DNA of 64,000 bases, from the NCBI GenBank assembly GCA_000955875.1, contig JYOE01000002.1:1-64000 (forward strand). Reading direction: 5' to 3'. The position numbers and the translations under genes were made by a program. Every line of letters starts with the position of its first letter. The first letter of the stretch is position 1. The notes under the pieces are model-generated. The model worked only from the letters and a program-made list of their open reading frames with translations, made no database searches and was not told where the DNA came from. Origin of the DNA: Terrabacter sp. 28. GTDB taxonomy: Bacteria > Actinomycetota > Actinomycetes > Actinomycetales > Dermatophilaceae. Shown in pieces: positions 17,755 through 25,177 of the stretch.

Positions 17755-18582
17755 CTACATGGTGGTGACGGGTCGGGACTGCAGCATGTAGAGCCCGGTG
17801 TCGTCGTAGGCCCACTCGATGTCCTGGGGGCCGCCGTTGAGCTCGGCGAGGTGCAGGCCGAGCTTCACGAGGTCGGCGAGCTCGCTCTCGGCCATGACCT
17901 GCTCGGCGACGACCTTGGCCTTCTTCAGGGCACCCTTGCGGTCCAGCGTGTAGTAGTCGGGGGTGACTTCGCCGGAGACGACGTTCTCGCCGATGCCGAA
18001 GGCGGCCTCGATGACGACGCGGTCGCGGCGGTGGTTGACCGGGTCGACGGTGAACATGACGCCGGCCTTGGTCGCGTCGACCATCTGCTGGACGACGACA
18101 GCCATCTGGATGTCGTCGAGGTCGCCCTTGTGCTCGCGGTAGAACAGGGCGCGCTCTGAGAAGAACGAGAGCCAGCACTCGACAACCTTGTCCATGACCT
18201 CGTCGAAGGACTCGACGAACAGGTAGGTCTCCTGCTGGCCGGCGTAGGAGGCATCGCTGCTGTCCTCGGCGCAGGCCGAGGACCGGACCGCGACGGAGCA
18301 GCCGGCTGGGAGCTGCTCGTAGGCCTCGCGGATCTGCTCCCGCGGCGGCTGGGTCGCGGCGACGACGGCGCGGGCGGCCTCGAGGTCGCGGTTCTTCAGG
18401 TGAGCCAGGAGTGCCTCGCCGTCGACGGCGTCGGTGAAGGCCGCCGAGGTGATGACGAATCCCGGCGGGACCGGCAGGCCGTTGGCGGTCATCGAGGCGA
18501 GGCTGGCGCCCTTGCCGCCGGTGAGGTCGACGTCGCGGCATCGCTCGTCGGTGAACGGCAGGACGAGGGGGGCCTCAGGCAT
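17755..18582 (-). CDS. PEP-synthase-like ATP-grasp subunit (PpsB/CreI-type)
   Basis: A 275-residue protein equal to the N-terminal ATP-binding domain of PEP synthase / pyruvate phosphate dikinase, without the swivelling histidine or PEP-binding domains. Recognisable motifs: LTGGKGASLASM near residue 20, AVRSSACAEDSSDASYAGQ near 95-113, GVMFTVDP and the closing DIEWAYDDTGLYMLQSRP. The ATG at 18582 overlaps the GntR stop region and has GGAGG 8 bases upstream; longer starts lie inside the GntR gene. It needs the partner encoded at 19219-20946. The pair mirrors subunits 2 and 1 of phenylphosphate synthase (phenol phosphorylation) and the 4-cresol-phosphorylating CreI/CreH pair. It would use ATP and release AMP + Pi. 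Confidence 0.88.
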   Translation of the reverse strand: MPEAPLVLPFTDERCRDVDLTGGKGASLASMTANGLPVPPGFVITSAAFTDAVDGEALLAHLKNRDLEAARAVVAATQPPREQIREAYEQLPAGCSVAVRSSACAEDSSDASYAGQQETYLFVESFDEVMDKVVECWLSFFSERALFYREHKGDLDDIQMAVVVQQMVDATKAGVMFTVDPVNHRRDRVVIEAAFGIGENVVSGEVTPDYYTLDRKGALKKAKVVAEQVMAESELADLVKLGLHLAELNGGPQDIEWAYDDTGLYMLQSRPVTTM

Positions 18583-19222
18583 CGGGGTCGCCTCCAAACA
18601 GCGTGTTTCCGAAATGTTCGATGTGTGCCCGCATGACCTTTCCGGCGAGGTCGCCGTCACGCTGGCGGAGGGCGTCGAGAATCGGCAGGTGGGTGTTCGC
18701 GATCGCGACCAGGTCGAGGTTGGACTTGACCACCGAGACGAGGGTGTACGCCTCGATGCGCAGGCCGGACCAGGAGTCGAGCAGGACGGAGTTGCCGGCC
18801 TGTTCGACGATGAGCTCGTGGAAGCGGGCGTCGTGCACCAGCAGTCCGTGCTGGTCCTTACGGCGGGCAGCCTCGAGCATGTTCTGGATTTCGCTCTCCA
18901 GCATCCTCAGAACGTTGTTGTCCACCCCGGGTGCGGCCATGTGTCCGGCCAGCTCCTCAAGGGCAGCGCGGACCGGGTAGGTCTCGGTCAGCTCCTTGTG
19001 GGTGACTTGGCGGACACGTGCGCCACGGTAGGGCTCGGACTCGATGAACCGCATGGCCTCCAGGTCGCGTAGGGCCTCCCGTACAGGGGCCTGGCTGACG
19101 CCGAGTTCCTGCACGAGCGCCAGCTCGACGACGCGGTCGCCCGGGGCATACGTGCCGTCCAGGATGCGCTGGATGATGACTTCCTTGATCTGCTCGCGCA
19201 GAACGGATCGCGACAGCGTCAC
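18575..19222 (-). CDS. GntR-family transcription regulator (FadR/FCD type)
   Basis: A 215-residue repressor-type regulator. An N-terminal winged helix (about 1-70; motif LVQELGVSQAPVREALRDLEA) is followed by an all-helical FCD ligand domain with metal-ligand-like residues (HDARFHELIV, NTHLPILDAL, MRAHIEHF). The GTG at 19222 makes a GTGA overlap with the preceding phosphotransferase subunit, and its end overlaps the ATP-grasp gene. Being inside the operon, it probably autoregulates through the palindrome over the promoter -10 box at 20990-21003. The ligand is likely the pathway substrate or an early intermediate, often an organic acid in this family. Confidence 0.92.
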   Translation of the reverse strand: MTLSRSVLREQIKEVIIQRILDGTYAPGDRVVELALVQELGVSQAPVREALRDLEAMRFIESEPYRGARVRQVTHKELTETYPVRAALEELAGHMAAPGVDNNVLRMLESEIQNMLEAARRKDQHGLLVHDARFHELIVEQAGNSVLLDSWSGLRIEAYTLVSVVKSNLDLVAIANTHLPILDALRQRDGDLAGKVMRAHIEHFGNTLFGGDPDA

Positions 19223-20946
19223 GAGAGCACCTCGACGACGCCGGTGGCGCCGTTGACGCGGACACGGTCGCCGGTCTTGATCTGCCGGGTGGCGTCCGAG
19301 GTGCCGACGACGGCCGGGATGCCGAACTCGCGGGAGACGACGGCCGGGTGCGAGGCCATGCCACCGGCGTCCGTGACCAGGCCGGCGATCTTCGTGAAGA
19401 GCACCACCCAGGCCGGGCTGGTCATGCGGCACACGACGATCTCGTCGCGCTCGACCTGGGAGAACTGCTCCGGCGACAGGACGAGGCGGGCCTTGCCCTC
19501 GACGACACCGGTGGAAGCACCGAGGCCGTGGATCTCTCCCTCGACAGTCGACGGCTCGCGGTACACCTTCTCCGGGAAGGCCCACAGGGACAGGTACGGG
19601 AAGGCGAGGTTCTCCTCCGTGGCGGTGCCCACCCAGTCACGCGGTCGCAGCTCGTAGGCGGCCTCGCGCTCGTCGCGGCGGTCACCGATGAGGTCCTCGG
19701 CGTCGAAGGAGTTGGACCCGGCCATGAGGGTGCGCAGCTCGTTGTACTTGAGGTACATGACGTCCTCGGGGTCGCCGATCTTGCCGTCCTCGACGAGCTT
19801 GCGGCCGATCGCGATGAGCACGAGGCGCACCCGGGCGTTGGTGCCCTGGTCGATGTAGAAGTGGTGGTCCGGGGTGAGTGGGTTCATCCGCAGGCTCAAG
19901 TTGAGCGCGGCCTCAAGGCGGTCGCGGATTTCACCGGTGACGCCCTCGAGGCACTCGGTCTTGGCGGCCTCGAGGTCCTTGGCGACGGCGGCGATCTCGG
20001 CCGGGTAGTCGTAGTCGGCCTCGAGATAGCCGCGGACCGCCTCGACGACGGGGGTCGGGTCCTCGCGCCAGGTGCGGAAGGAGAACTCGTGGGCCCACAT
20101 CGACTTGAAGCCGTACTCGGCCTGGTAGCCCTCGATGACGGTGGCGAGGAAGTCCTTGCCCTCCGGGGTGGTCTGCAGCGCCTTGATGACGTCGGCGCCG
20201 GTCGTGCCCTGGGTGAAGGCCTCGGCGATGGCGCCGCTGTCCTTCTTCACCTGCTCCTTGATCTTCCACAGCTCCTCGATGGAGTCCCAGTTGCGGTTCT
20301 CGGTGGAGGACTGCAGCCGGCCCATCAGCGCAGAGTGGTCGCCCTCGCCCTTGGCCTCGGCGATGACCGTGTTGAGGTTGAGGGTGGAGGAGAACTGGCT
20401 GAAGTTGAGGACCCAGTGGATCGACCAGTGGCGGTCGTGGATGTCGATGGCGTCCTCGAGCAGGATCGCGAGGTCGACGAGCTCTGCGGCGTTGTAGTCG
20501 TAGGTGTCGAGGCGCTCGAAGTTGCGCTTGATCTCGGGGACGAGGCGGTCGCGCCACCAGCCGAGGAAGTTCTCGGCGTACGTCGGTAGGGTCCAGCCGA
20601 GGTAGCCACCGATCTCGGCGGCGTACTTCTCGTCCAGCGGCGTCCGCGGCGTGTACCGGGCGCCGTACTCGGACGCCTCGGCCTTGAGGCCGGTCTCTGC
20701 CGGGATGGCTGCGGTGTACACGTAGCCGTTGATGACCTTGGAGATCCAGTCGGATGCGAACGGCGTGCCGAAGCGGCGGAACATGTAGTCGCACTTGAGC
20801 CACCAGCCGCCGATGTCCGCGTACATGGGCGACACCGGGTTGGGGATGTGCAAGTCGTCGTGCACCCAGAGCAGCTCGCGCTGCCCGTCCTCGAAGGTGA
20901 CGGGGAACTCGTCATCCCCGAAGAAGGTGGCGATCGCAGTACTCAT
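19219..20946 (-). CDS. PEP-synthase-like phosphohistidine subunit (PpsA/CreH-type)
   Basis: A 575-residue protein. The last 90 residues are the PEP-utiliser mobile domain with the phosphoryl-carrying histidine in GGMASHPAVVSREFGIPAVV (His533). The first ~480 residues are a helical region like that of phenylphosphate synthase subunit 1, and the PEP/pyruvate-binding barrel of real PEP synthase is absent. With the ATP-grasp protein it should move the beta-phosphate of ATP via His533 to an acceptor hydroxyl (phenol-type by family analogy). It is the first gene of the operon, with AAGGAGG 4-5 bases before the ATG and a consensus-like promoter. Acceptor specificity cannot be read; rifampin-phosphotransferase-like and alcohol-phosphorylating roles remain possible. 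Confidence 0.88.
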   Translation of the reverse strand: MSTAIATFFGDDEFPVTFEDGQRELLWVHDDLHIPNPVSPMYADIGGWWLKCDYMFRRFGTPFASDWISKVINGYVYTAAIPAETGLKAEASEYGARYTPRTPLDEKYAAEIGGYLGWTLPTYAENFLGWWRDRLVPEIKRNFERLDTYDYNAAELVDLAILLEDAIDIHDRHWSIHWVLNFSQFSSTLNLNTVIAEAKGEGDHSALMGRLQSSTENRNWDSIEELWKIKEQVKKDSGAIAEAFTQGTTGADVIKALQTTPEGKDFLATVIEGYQAEYGFKSMWAHEFSFRTWREDPTPVVEAVRGYLEADYDYPAEIAAVAKDLEAAKTECLEGVTGEIRDRLEAALNLSLRMNPLTPDHHFYIDQGTNARVRLVLIAIGRKLVEDGKIGDPEDVMYLKYNELRTLMAGSNSFDAEDLIGDRRDEREAAYELRPRDWVGTATEENLAFPYLSLWAFPEKVYREPSTVEGEIHGLGASTGVVEGKARLVLSPEQFSQVERDEIVVCRMTSPAWVVLFTKIAGLVTDAGGMASHPAVVSREFGIPAVVGTSDATRQIKTGDRVRVNGATGVVEVLS

Positions 20947-20989
20947 GAGGTCCTCCTTGACCCGGGCGCTCCACGTTGGGCGGCCAACT

Positions 20990-21026
20990 GATTATCGATA
21001 ATCGAGTATGCGCAGGTGGGTGTCAA
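20990..21026 (-). promoter_or_regulatory. operon promoter with overlapping palindromic operator
   Basis: On the minus strand, TTGACA (plus 21021-21026) is followed after exactly 17 bases by GATTAT (20998-21003). That -10 box is the first half of the perfect 14-bp palindrome GATTATCGATAATC (20990-21003). This is a classic repressor-blocks-promoter layout; the likely repressor is the GntR protein encoded second in the operon. Confidence 0.82.
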
Positions 21027-21465
21027 GGCTTTCAAGGAGATTGGGGCGCCGGAACCTCCAGGCAGCATGGACGTGCAGGCCACCCAGCTGGGAGCAGAAG
21101 AACGATCGCGCGGACCTGTTGCAAACTCTCGTGCGACGCTTCCGCGGCGAAACGTGCGAGTGCGGACCGCCTACCGGCCACAGCCACGTTCATCGCCCCG
21201 CAACATCCGGCCTCAAGCTGCGCCTCCGGCGCAGAAAAGCGCGGGGACCCGAGCGCGACTTGCCCACTACAGCCCGCGCGGCTGAGTCAAGCAAGCGCCT
21301 TCTGGGCGGCGCCACCCAGCGCGAAGCCTTCCAGTCACTGCGCAAACTCGCGTGCTCGAGTCGTGTCCCCCCGGTGTCCCCCGCGTCCCAAAACGCACAC
21401 CCGCCAAGGGCGCCGAGGAAACGCATGCACCGCACCAGGATGAGCACCACTACGGCCCCGCAACT
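21027..21465. other. island right end without a supported gene
   Basis: Between the operon promoter and the right att copy I see no convincing gene. A plus-strand open frame crosses it but does not look like protein. Positions 21363-21382 repeat exactly 20 bases of the integrase-remnant tail (8276-8295), which suggests an integrase end was also left here. Confidence 0.5.
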
Positions 21466-21510
21466 GTTCGCAATGAGAAGGTCCGGGGTTCGAGTCCCCT
21501 CAGCTCCACC
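21466..21510 (+). repeat. right attachment repeat (tRNA-Ala 3' half copy)
   Basis: Forty-five bases from the anticodon loop (GTTCGCAATGAG) to the end of the acceptor stem repeat tRNA-Ala with two changes. The 5' half of a tRNA is missing, so this is not a tRNA gene. It marks the right end of the island. Confidence 0.88.
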
Positions 21511-21557
21511 GACGGCGGAGAGACCGGACACGCTTTTCGTCCGGTCTCTCCGCCGTC
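21511..21557 (+). terminator. terminator copy at the right attachment site
   Basis: A perfect 19-bp stem (GACGGCGGAGAGACCGGAC and complement) with the same ACGCTTTTC loop as the tRNA-Ala terminator. An A-T pair in one copy is a G-C pair in the other, so both stems stay intact. Confidence 0.88.
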
Positions 21558-21565
21558 GGTGGGCC

Positions 21566-21595
21566 TTGACGGGCTCACTTGCATTTTGCAAGTAT
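21566..21595 (+). promoter_or_regulatory. promoter and operator for the VOC-HxlR pair
   Basis: TTGACG (21566-21571) and AAGTAT (21590-21595) flank a palindrome ACTTGCA-TTT-TGCAAGT at 21577-21593. The -10 box lies 6 bases before the ATG, so the mRNA is probably leaderless. The palindrome is a likely site for the HxlR-type protein. Confidence 0.68.
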
Positions 21596-21601
21596 GCCGA
21601 C

Positions 21602-22006
21602 ATGAGCCTCTTCATCACCTGCCCGGTCGAAAGCGTCGAGCGCGCGACCGACTTCTACACAGCCCTTGGTTGGACCCTCAACACCGAGATGTCCGATCAC
21701 AACGTGTCGTGCTTCGCCATCGCGCCTGAGCAGTACGTCATGCTCGGCAGCCGCGAGATGTACGCGAACGTCGGAGGCGTCGAGGACCTGGTCGGCGGAC
21801 CTGACACCCCGTCGAAGGTCACGGTTTCCTTCGACCTCGGCAGCCGCGAGGCAGTCGACGAGCTCCTCGAGCGAGCCGGCGCCGCGGGCGGACGGATCGG
21901 CGACACCGACGACTACCCCTTCATGTACCAGCGCCAGTTCGATGACCTCGACGGCTACCACTACTCGCCGTTCTGGATGAAGCCGAACACCGATCCGAGC
22001 GAGTGA
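21602..22006 (+). CDS. VOC-family (glyoxalase/bleomycin-resistance fold) protein
   Basis: A 134-residue VOC-fold protein of the PhnB/lactoylglutathione-lyase-like type. It begins MSLFITCPVESVERATDFY, with paired beta-alpha-beta-beta-beta modules and a C-terminal GYHYSPFWMKP. Metal ligands are not clear, so it may be a binding protein instead of an enzyme. The ATG at 21602 is chosen because promoter sequence sits directly before it; the longer frame runs through the att repeat. It is translationally coupled to the HxlR gene by a GTGA overlap, a common pairing in which the regulator senses what the VOC protein handles. Confidence 0.85.
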   Translation: MSLFITCPVESVERATDFYTALGWTLNTEMSDHNVSCFAIAPEQYVMLGSREMYANVGGVEDLVGGPDTPSKVTVSFDLGSREAVDELLERAGAAGGRIGDTDDYPFMYQRQFDDLDGYHYSPFWMKPNTDPSE

Positions 22007-22296
22007 CCGACCTCGCCGCGGCACTCGAGATCGTCGGCAGCCGGTGGGCCCTACTCATCGTGGAACGCCTGCTCGAAGGGCCGCAGCGCTACGGCGACCT
22101 GCAGCGCGACCTCGGAGCGCCGACGAACATGCTCGCAACTCGCCTGCGCGAGCTCGAAGCGGCCGGCGTGCTGTCCCGACTTCCTCTTCGGCACAACACA
22201 CGTGCGTACGCGCTGACCGAGCGCGGGCTCGCACTGCGAGAGGCGATCGTCGCGCTCGGACGCTGGGGTGCCGAAGTGGACCAGCGCGCCCCGTAG
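22003..22296 (+). CDS. HxlR-type winged-helix regulator
   Basis: A 97-residue MarR-like protein of the HxlR group. Typical opening is ALEIVGSRWALLIVERLLEGPQRYGDLQRDL, followed by the recognition helix TNMLATRLRELEAAGVL and the wing LPLRHNTRAYALTERG. The usual N-terminal cysteine is not visible, so a redox switch is unlikely. The GTG at 22003 overlaps the VOC stop. It probably binds the palindrome at 21577-21593 and controls its own operon. Confidence 0.9.
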   Translation: MTDLAAALEIVGSRWALLIVERLLEGPQRYGDLQRDLGAPTNMLATRLRELEAAGVLSRLPLRHNTRAYALTERGLALREAIVALGRWGAEVDQRAP

Positions 22297-22361
22297 TGAG
22301 CCGTGGATCAGCGGGTCCGGCCGGGAAGAGCCATCGCCACCACCCTGACGCTTCGGCGACG

Positions 22362-22535
22362 TCACATGCCGAAGCCGCCCATGCTGGTGCCGCCGCCGAC
22401 CTGCTTCCACCTGTCGTCGGCGGGGTCGCGACCGATCTCCTGCTCGACGATGTCGAACTCAGGACACCGTTGACAGGTCCGGCGGACGCTCTTGCTGGAC
22501 GCGCGCTGGTACATCCACTTGTGGCCGAGGATCAC
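22362..22535 (-). CDS. small CxxC protein
   Basis: A 57-residue open frame between convergent genes. It reads VILGHKWMYQRASSK with a C-x2-C pair (TCQRCPEF) near residues 21-24 and a Gly/Met-rich end (TSMGGFGM). The GHKW...RxCxRC layout resembles small zinc-ribbon proteins of the DUF1660 kind. The frame continues upstream with RRTLRC, so the GTG at 22535 is only one option for the start. No clear ribosome site is visible. It runs against the TetR gene upstream-downstream order as an independent minus-strand unit. Function unknown. Confidence 0.5.
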   Translation of the reverse strand: MILGHKWMYQRASSKSVRRTCQRCPEFDIVEQEIGRDPADDRWKQVGGGTSMGGFGM

Positions 22536-22672
22536 GCAGCGCAGAGTGCGGCGAGCATGCTCCGAGCGTCTCCCCGACCCGGGCTGCTGTCAGCACAACG
22601 GATGAGACGCCCCAGTCGCCTCGGGTGTCGTCGAGCCCCTTCGACCACCTGCGTGACCAGACGCCACGATGG

Positions 22673-23293
22673 TCAGGTGCGGGCGCCGGCGTCGCGCGCG
22701 ACGAAGGCTGACAGTGCGATCTCGGTCGCAGCCAGGAGCTGCTCCGGTCCCACCCCGGCCGCCGCGTGGACCGCGTTGCCCTCGGCCACCATCATGACGA
22801 ACCGAGCCAGCGCGTCGGGGTCGGCGTCGGCCGGCAGGTCCCCGTCGGTGACCGCACGCGCAAACCGCTCCGCGAGCTGCCGCTCACCCGCGAGCCGACT
22901 GGCCGCGAGGAACTCGGCGACGGCCTCGTTGTCGGCGCCGCAGGCCGTTCCTCCCTGCACGGTGAGGCACCCGGGCGGCCGGCCGGGACGGGTGACGGAC
23001 TCCACGTTCCGCCGCAGGAGCGAGGCCGCGACCTCGGCCGCAGTCTCCTCAGCAAGCGCCTCTCGCGCGTACGCCATGTCGACCTCGGCGTAGCGCGCCA
23101 CCGCCGCGCGGAACAGCTGCTCCTTGTTGCCGAACGCGGCATACATGCTCGGCCGGTTGATCCCCATCGCACGAGTGAGGTCGTCGAGCGACGCCCCCTC
23201 GTAGCCGTGGCGCCAGAACACCTCGACCGCCGCGTCGAGCGCGGTGTCCGCATCGAACCCTCTGGGTCTGCCTCGTGGACTCAAGGACCTCAC
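22673..23293 (-). CDS. TetR-family repressor
   Basis: A 206-residue TetR protein. The N-terminal HTH reads DAAVEVFWRHGYEGASLDDL then MGINRPSMYAAFGNKEQLF, typical of the family. The ligand domain ends LLAATEIALSAFVARDAG. It is divergent from the SDR gene and the two repeat sites between them are probable operators, so it likely represses the SDR. The start is uncertain: GTG at 23293 or TTG at 23284, with AAGGGGTGAGG spanning both. The open frame continues far upstream only as antisense of the SDR gene. Confidence 0.9.
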   Translation of the reverse strand: MRSLSPRGRPRGFDADTALDAAVEVFWRHGYEGASLDDLTRAMGINRPSMYAAFGNKEQLFRAAVARYAEVDMAYAREALAEETAAEVAASLLRRNVESVTRPGRPPGCLTVQGGTACGADNEAVAEFLAASRLAGERQLAERFARAVTDGDLPADADPDALARFVMMVAEGNAVHAAAGVGPEQLLAATEIALSAFVARDAGART

Positions 23294-23320
23294 CCCTTCC
23301 GCGCGCCACCCTACCAGTTT

Positions 23321-23389
23321 GCAACCGATCGGTACAGATTTGCCAAACGCAGCGGACCTGCGTACGTTCTTTCTGTACCAATCGATACA
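23321..23389. promoter_or_regulatory. two palindromic TetR-type operators
   Basis: GCAACCGATCGGTACA (23321-23336) and TGTACCAATCGATACA (23374-23389) are variants of one palindrome, about TGTACCGATCGGTACA, placed 53 bases apart between the divergent TetR and SDR genes. Confidence 0.7.
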
Positions 23390-23410
23390 CAAACAGAAGA
23401 GACGATCATC

Positions 23411-24160
23411 ATGGGACAGCTCAACGGCAAGAACGCGCTCGTCACAGGGGCCACCTCCGGCATCGGCCTGGCCACGGCCCGCCGGTTCGCCGCCGAGGGC
23501 GCGCACGTCTTCATCACGGGTCGACGGCAGGAGGCGCTGGATGCGGCGGCCGCGTCGATGGGCGACAACGTCACCGCGGTGCGCGGCGACGTCAGCAAGC
23601 ACGAGGACCTCGACCAGCTCGTCGAGGTCATCCGGGAGCACGGTGGGGGCCTGGACGTGATCATGGCGAACGCCGGCGGCGGGGAGTTCGCGCCCCTCGG
23701 CGCGATCACGCCGGAGCACTTCGCAAACACCTTCAACGGCAACGTGGGTGGCACCCTCTTCACCGTCCAGAAGGCCCTGCCGGTGCTCAACGACGGCGCC
23801 GCCATCGTGCTCGTCGGGTCGACCGCCGCCACCGCCGGCACGCCCGCTTTCGGCGTCTACGCTGCGTCCAAGGCCGCCATCCGCTCGTTCGCAAGGACGT
23901 GGGCGGCCGAGCTGGTCGGGCGCAAGATCCGCGTCAACACGGTCATCCCCGGTCCGACGCAGACGCCGGGCGTCGAGGGGCTGGCGCCCACGCCCGACGA
24001 CACGCAGGCACTGCTCGACACCCTCGCGTCCACCGTCCCGATGGGCCGGATGGGTCAGCCGGAGGAGATCGCGAACGTCGCCCTCTTCCTGGCCGGAGAC
24101 CAGAGCAGCTTCATGACCGGCGCAGAGATCTTCGTCGACGGCGGCTCCCAGCAGCTCTGA
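23411..24160 (+). CDS. short-chain dehydrogenase/reductase
   Basis: A 249-residue classical SDR. The NAD(P)-binding TGATSGIG is at residues 12-19, NAG at about 89-91, and the catalytic Ser (VGSTAAT) and YAASK follow. The C-terminus FMTGAEIFVDGGSQQL is typical. An arginine after the third glycine region (ITGRRQEAL) suggests NADPH preference. The divergent TetR and its two operators indicate induction by a small molecule, as for stress- or quinone-responsive SDRs. Substrate unknown. Confidence 0.92.
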   Translation: MGQLNGKNALVTGATSGIGLATARRFAAEGAHVFITGRRQEALDAAAASMGDNVTAVRGDVSKHEDLDQLVEVIREHGGGLDVIMANAGGGEFAPLGAITPEHFANTFNGNVGGTLFTVQKALPVLNDGAAIVLVGSTAATAGTPAFGVYAASKAAIRSFARTWAAELVGRKIRVNTVIPGPTQTPGVEGLAPTPDDTQALLDTLASTVPMGRMGQPEEIANVALFLAGDQSSFMTGAEIFVDGGSQQL

Positions 24161-24177
24161 GGCTCCACTCACGACGG

Positions 24178-24217
24178 CGGGCCGCCCTTGCTTCCCATCG
24201 GAAGCAGGGGCGGCCCG
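24178..24217. terminator. terminator after the SDR gene
   Basis: CGGGCCGCCCTTGCTTCC pairs with GGAAGCAGGGGCGGCCCG around a 4-base loop, with a small internal mismatch. It begins 17 bases after the SDR stop. Confidence 0.75.
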
Positions 24218-24292
24218 AATCTCATGGCGAAGAGACAACCGGGCGTCCGTCCGTGACCCCGGCGGCCGTTCGTCACCTCCTTCTGGTGTGAC

Positions 24293-24320
24293 GGCGGCCC
24301 CGCCGTCCAGCGGGGCCGCC
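24293..24320. terminator. terminator before the acidic-protein gene end
   Basis: A perfect 10-bp stem GGCGGCCCCG/CGGGGCCGCC with an 8-base loop, 21 bases past the minus-strand stop at 24342. It would end transcription of that gene. Confidence 0.65.
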
Positions 24321-24341
24321 TCCGGTTACGAGAACACGAGG

Positions 24342-24665
24342 TCACGGCTCCGGAGGGCTGCGCTGCCGGTTGCGGCGTCTGGCCGCGGCGATCGTCGCAG
24401 CGGGGTGGACAGCCGGATCGAGGGCGTCGCGGGGTCCCGGTCGCGCCCGCCCGTCTCCGGGGTCGTCGTGCGGGACGCCACCACGGTCGGTCGGGTCGCC
24501 GAACTCGGCACTGACGAGCGCCTCGAACTCCAGGTCGACGAGGTCGTCGTCGGCGAGCACGATGTCGGCGAAGGCCGCGTCGACGTCGAGAGCCAGGTCG
24601 TCGACCGTCCCGAGCCCGAACGGGTGCTCCATCGTCGTCACCTCCATCACGTCGTGAGCCGCCAT
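24342..24665 (-). CDS. small acidic protein, divergent from the MerR gene
   Basis: A 107-residue protein I do not recognise. The middle is very acidic (DDLALDVDAAFADIVLADDD), and the last 30 residues are Arg/Pro-rich. Start choice: ATG at 24665 (MAAHDVMEVTTMEHPF); an internal ATG at 24632 is possible. It shares a 116-base divergent promoter region, with a long inverted repeat, with the HspR-like MerR gene, so the two are probably co-regulated. No membrane segment or signal peptide. Confidence 0.6.
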   Translation of the reverse strand: MAAHDVMEVTTMEHPFGLGTVDDLALDVDAAFADIVLADDDLVDLEFEALVSAEFGDPTDRGGVPHDDPGDGRARPGPRDALDPAVHPAATIAAARRRNRQRSPPEP

Positions 24666-24673
24666 GGATCCAC

Positions 24674-24707
24674 CAACAGATCTGTGGTGTGTGCGATAGA
24701 TTTGTTG
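24674..24707. promoter_or_regulatory. inverted repeat between divergent genes (probable MerR/HspR-like operator)
   Basis: CAACAGATCT and AGATTTGTTG (one mismatch in ten) are separated by 14 bases, 9 bases from the minus-strand ATG. The arrangement suits repression of both divergent promoters by the MerR protein. Confidence 0.65.
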
Positions 24708-24750
24708 TAGCACCGGCGGCACGCCGATGCAAGGCCCTATTCGAGGATCG

Positions 24751-25050
24751 ATGACCCCGGCAGCCACCAGCGAGAACGACCCCGAGCGCGGCCTCTACGG
24801 CATCACCGTCGCCGCCGACCTCGTCGGCATGGGGGTGCAGAACCTCCGGCTCTACGAGGCCCGCGGCCTGCTCCGGCCGTCGCGGACCGCCGGCGGCACC
24901 CGCCGCTACAGCGACAGCGACCTCGTGCGGCTGCGTCGCATCGGCCAGCTCCTCGACGAGGGCCTCAACCTCGCGGGCATCGAGAAGGTGCTCGGCCTCG
25001 AGAGCCGGGTCCGCAGCCTCGAGTCGGAGGCCCGACGCCGGCGTCGCTGA
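24751..25050 (+). CDS. MerR-family regulator, HspR-like
   Basis: A 99-residue MerR-type DNA-binding protein. ITVAADLVGMGVQNLRLYEARGLL followed by TAGGTRRYSDSDLVRLRRIGQL is the winged helix typical of HspR heat-shock repressors. The C-terminus is a short basic coil (SLESEARRRRR) with no effector domain. The ATG at 24751 has GAGG about 7 bases upstream; another ATG at 24727 lacks one. No dnaK operon is nearby, so this is probably an HspR paralogue controlling its divergent neighbour. Confidence 0.85.
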   Translation: MTPAATSENDPERGLYGITVAADLVGMGVQNLRLYEARGLLRPSRTAGGTRRYSDSDLVRLRRIGQLLDEGLNLAGIEKVLGLESRVRSLESEARRRRR

Positions 25051-25177
25051 CCGACGGACGACGTGACGAGGTGTCCGACGGGGTGGGAACGCCCGCCCGG
25101 CACCCGCCCGTCGCGGCTAGACTCCCCGGGGCGACGGCATACGGGCACGTCGCGGCGACGGCAGGAGGTGGGTCCCC

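Noticed and set aside
17755..20946. Ordinary PEP synthase or pyruvate phosphate dikinase broken into pieces by mutation
   Set aside because: A regulator gene with overlapping start and stop lies between the two parts, both parts have good starts, and the PEP-binding barrel is absent, so this is a natural split arrangement.
21466..21510. Second tRNA-Ala gene at the right island end
   Set aside because: Only the 3' half from the anticodon loop exists; no D arm or 5' acceptor strand, and the first T-stem pair is mismatched.
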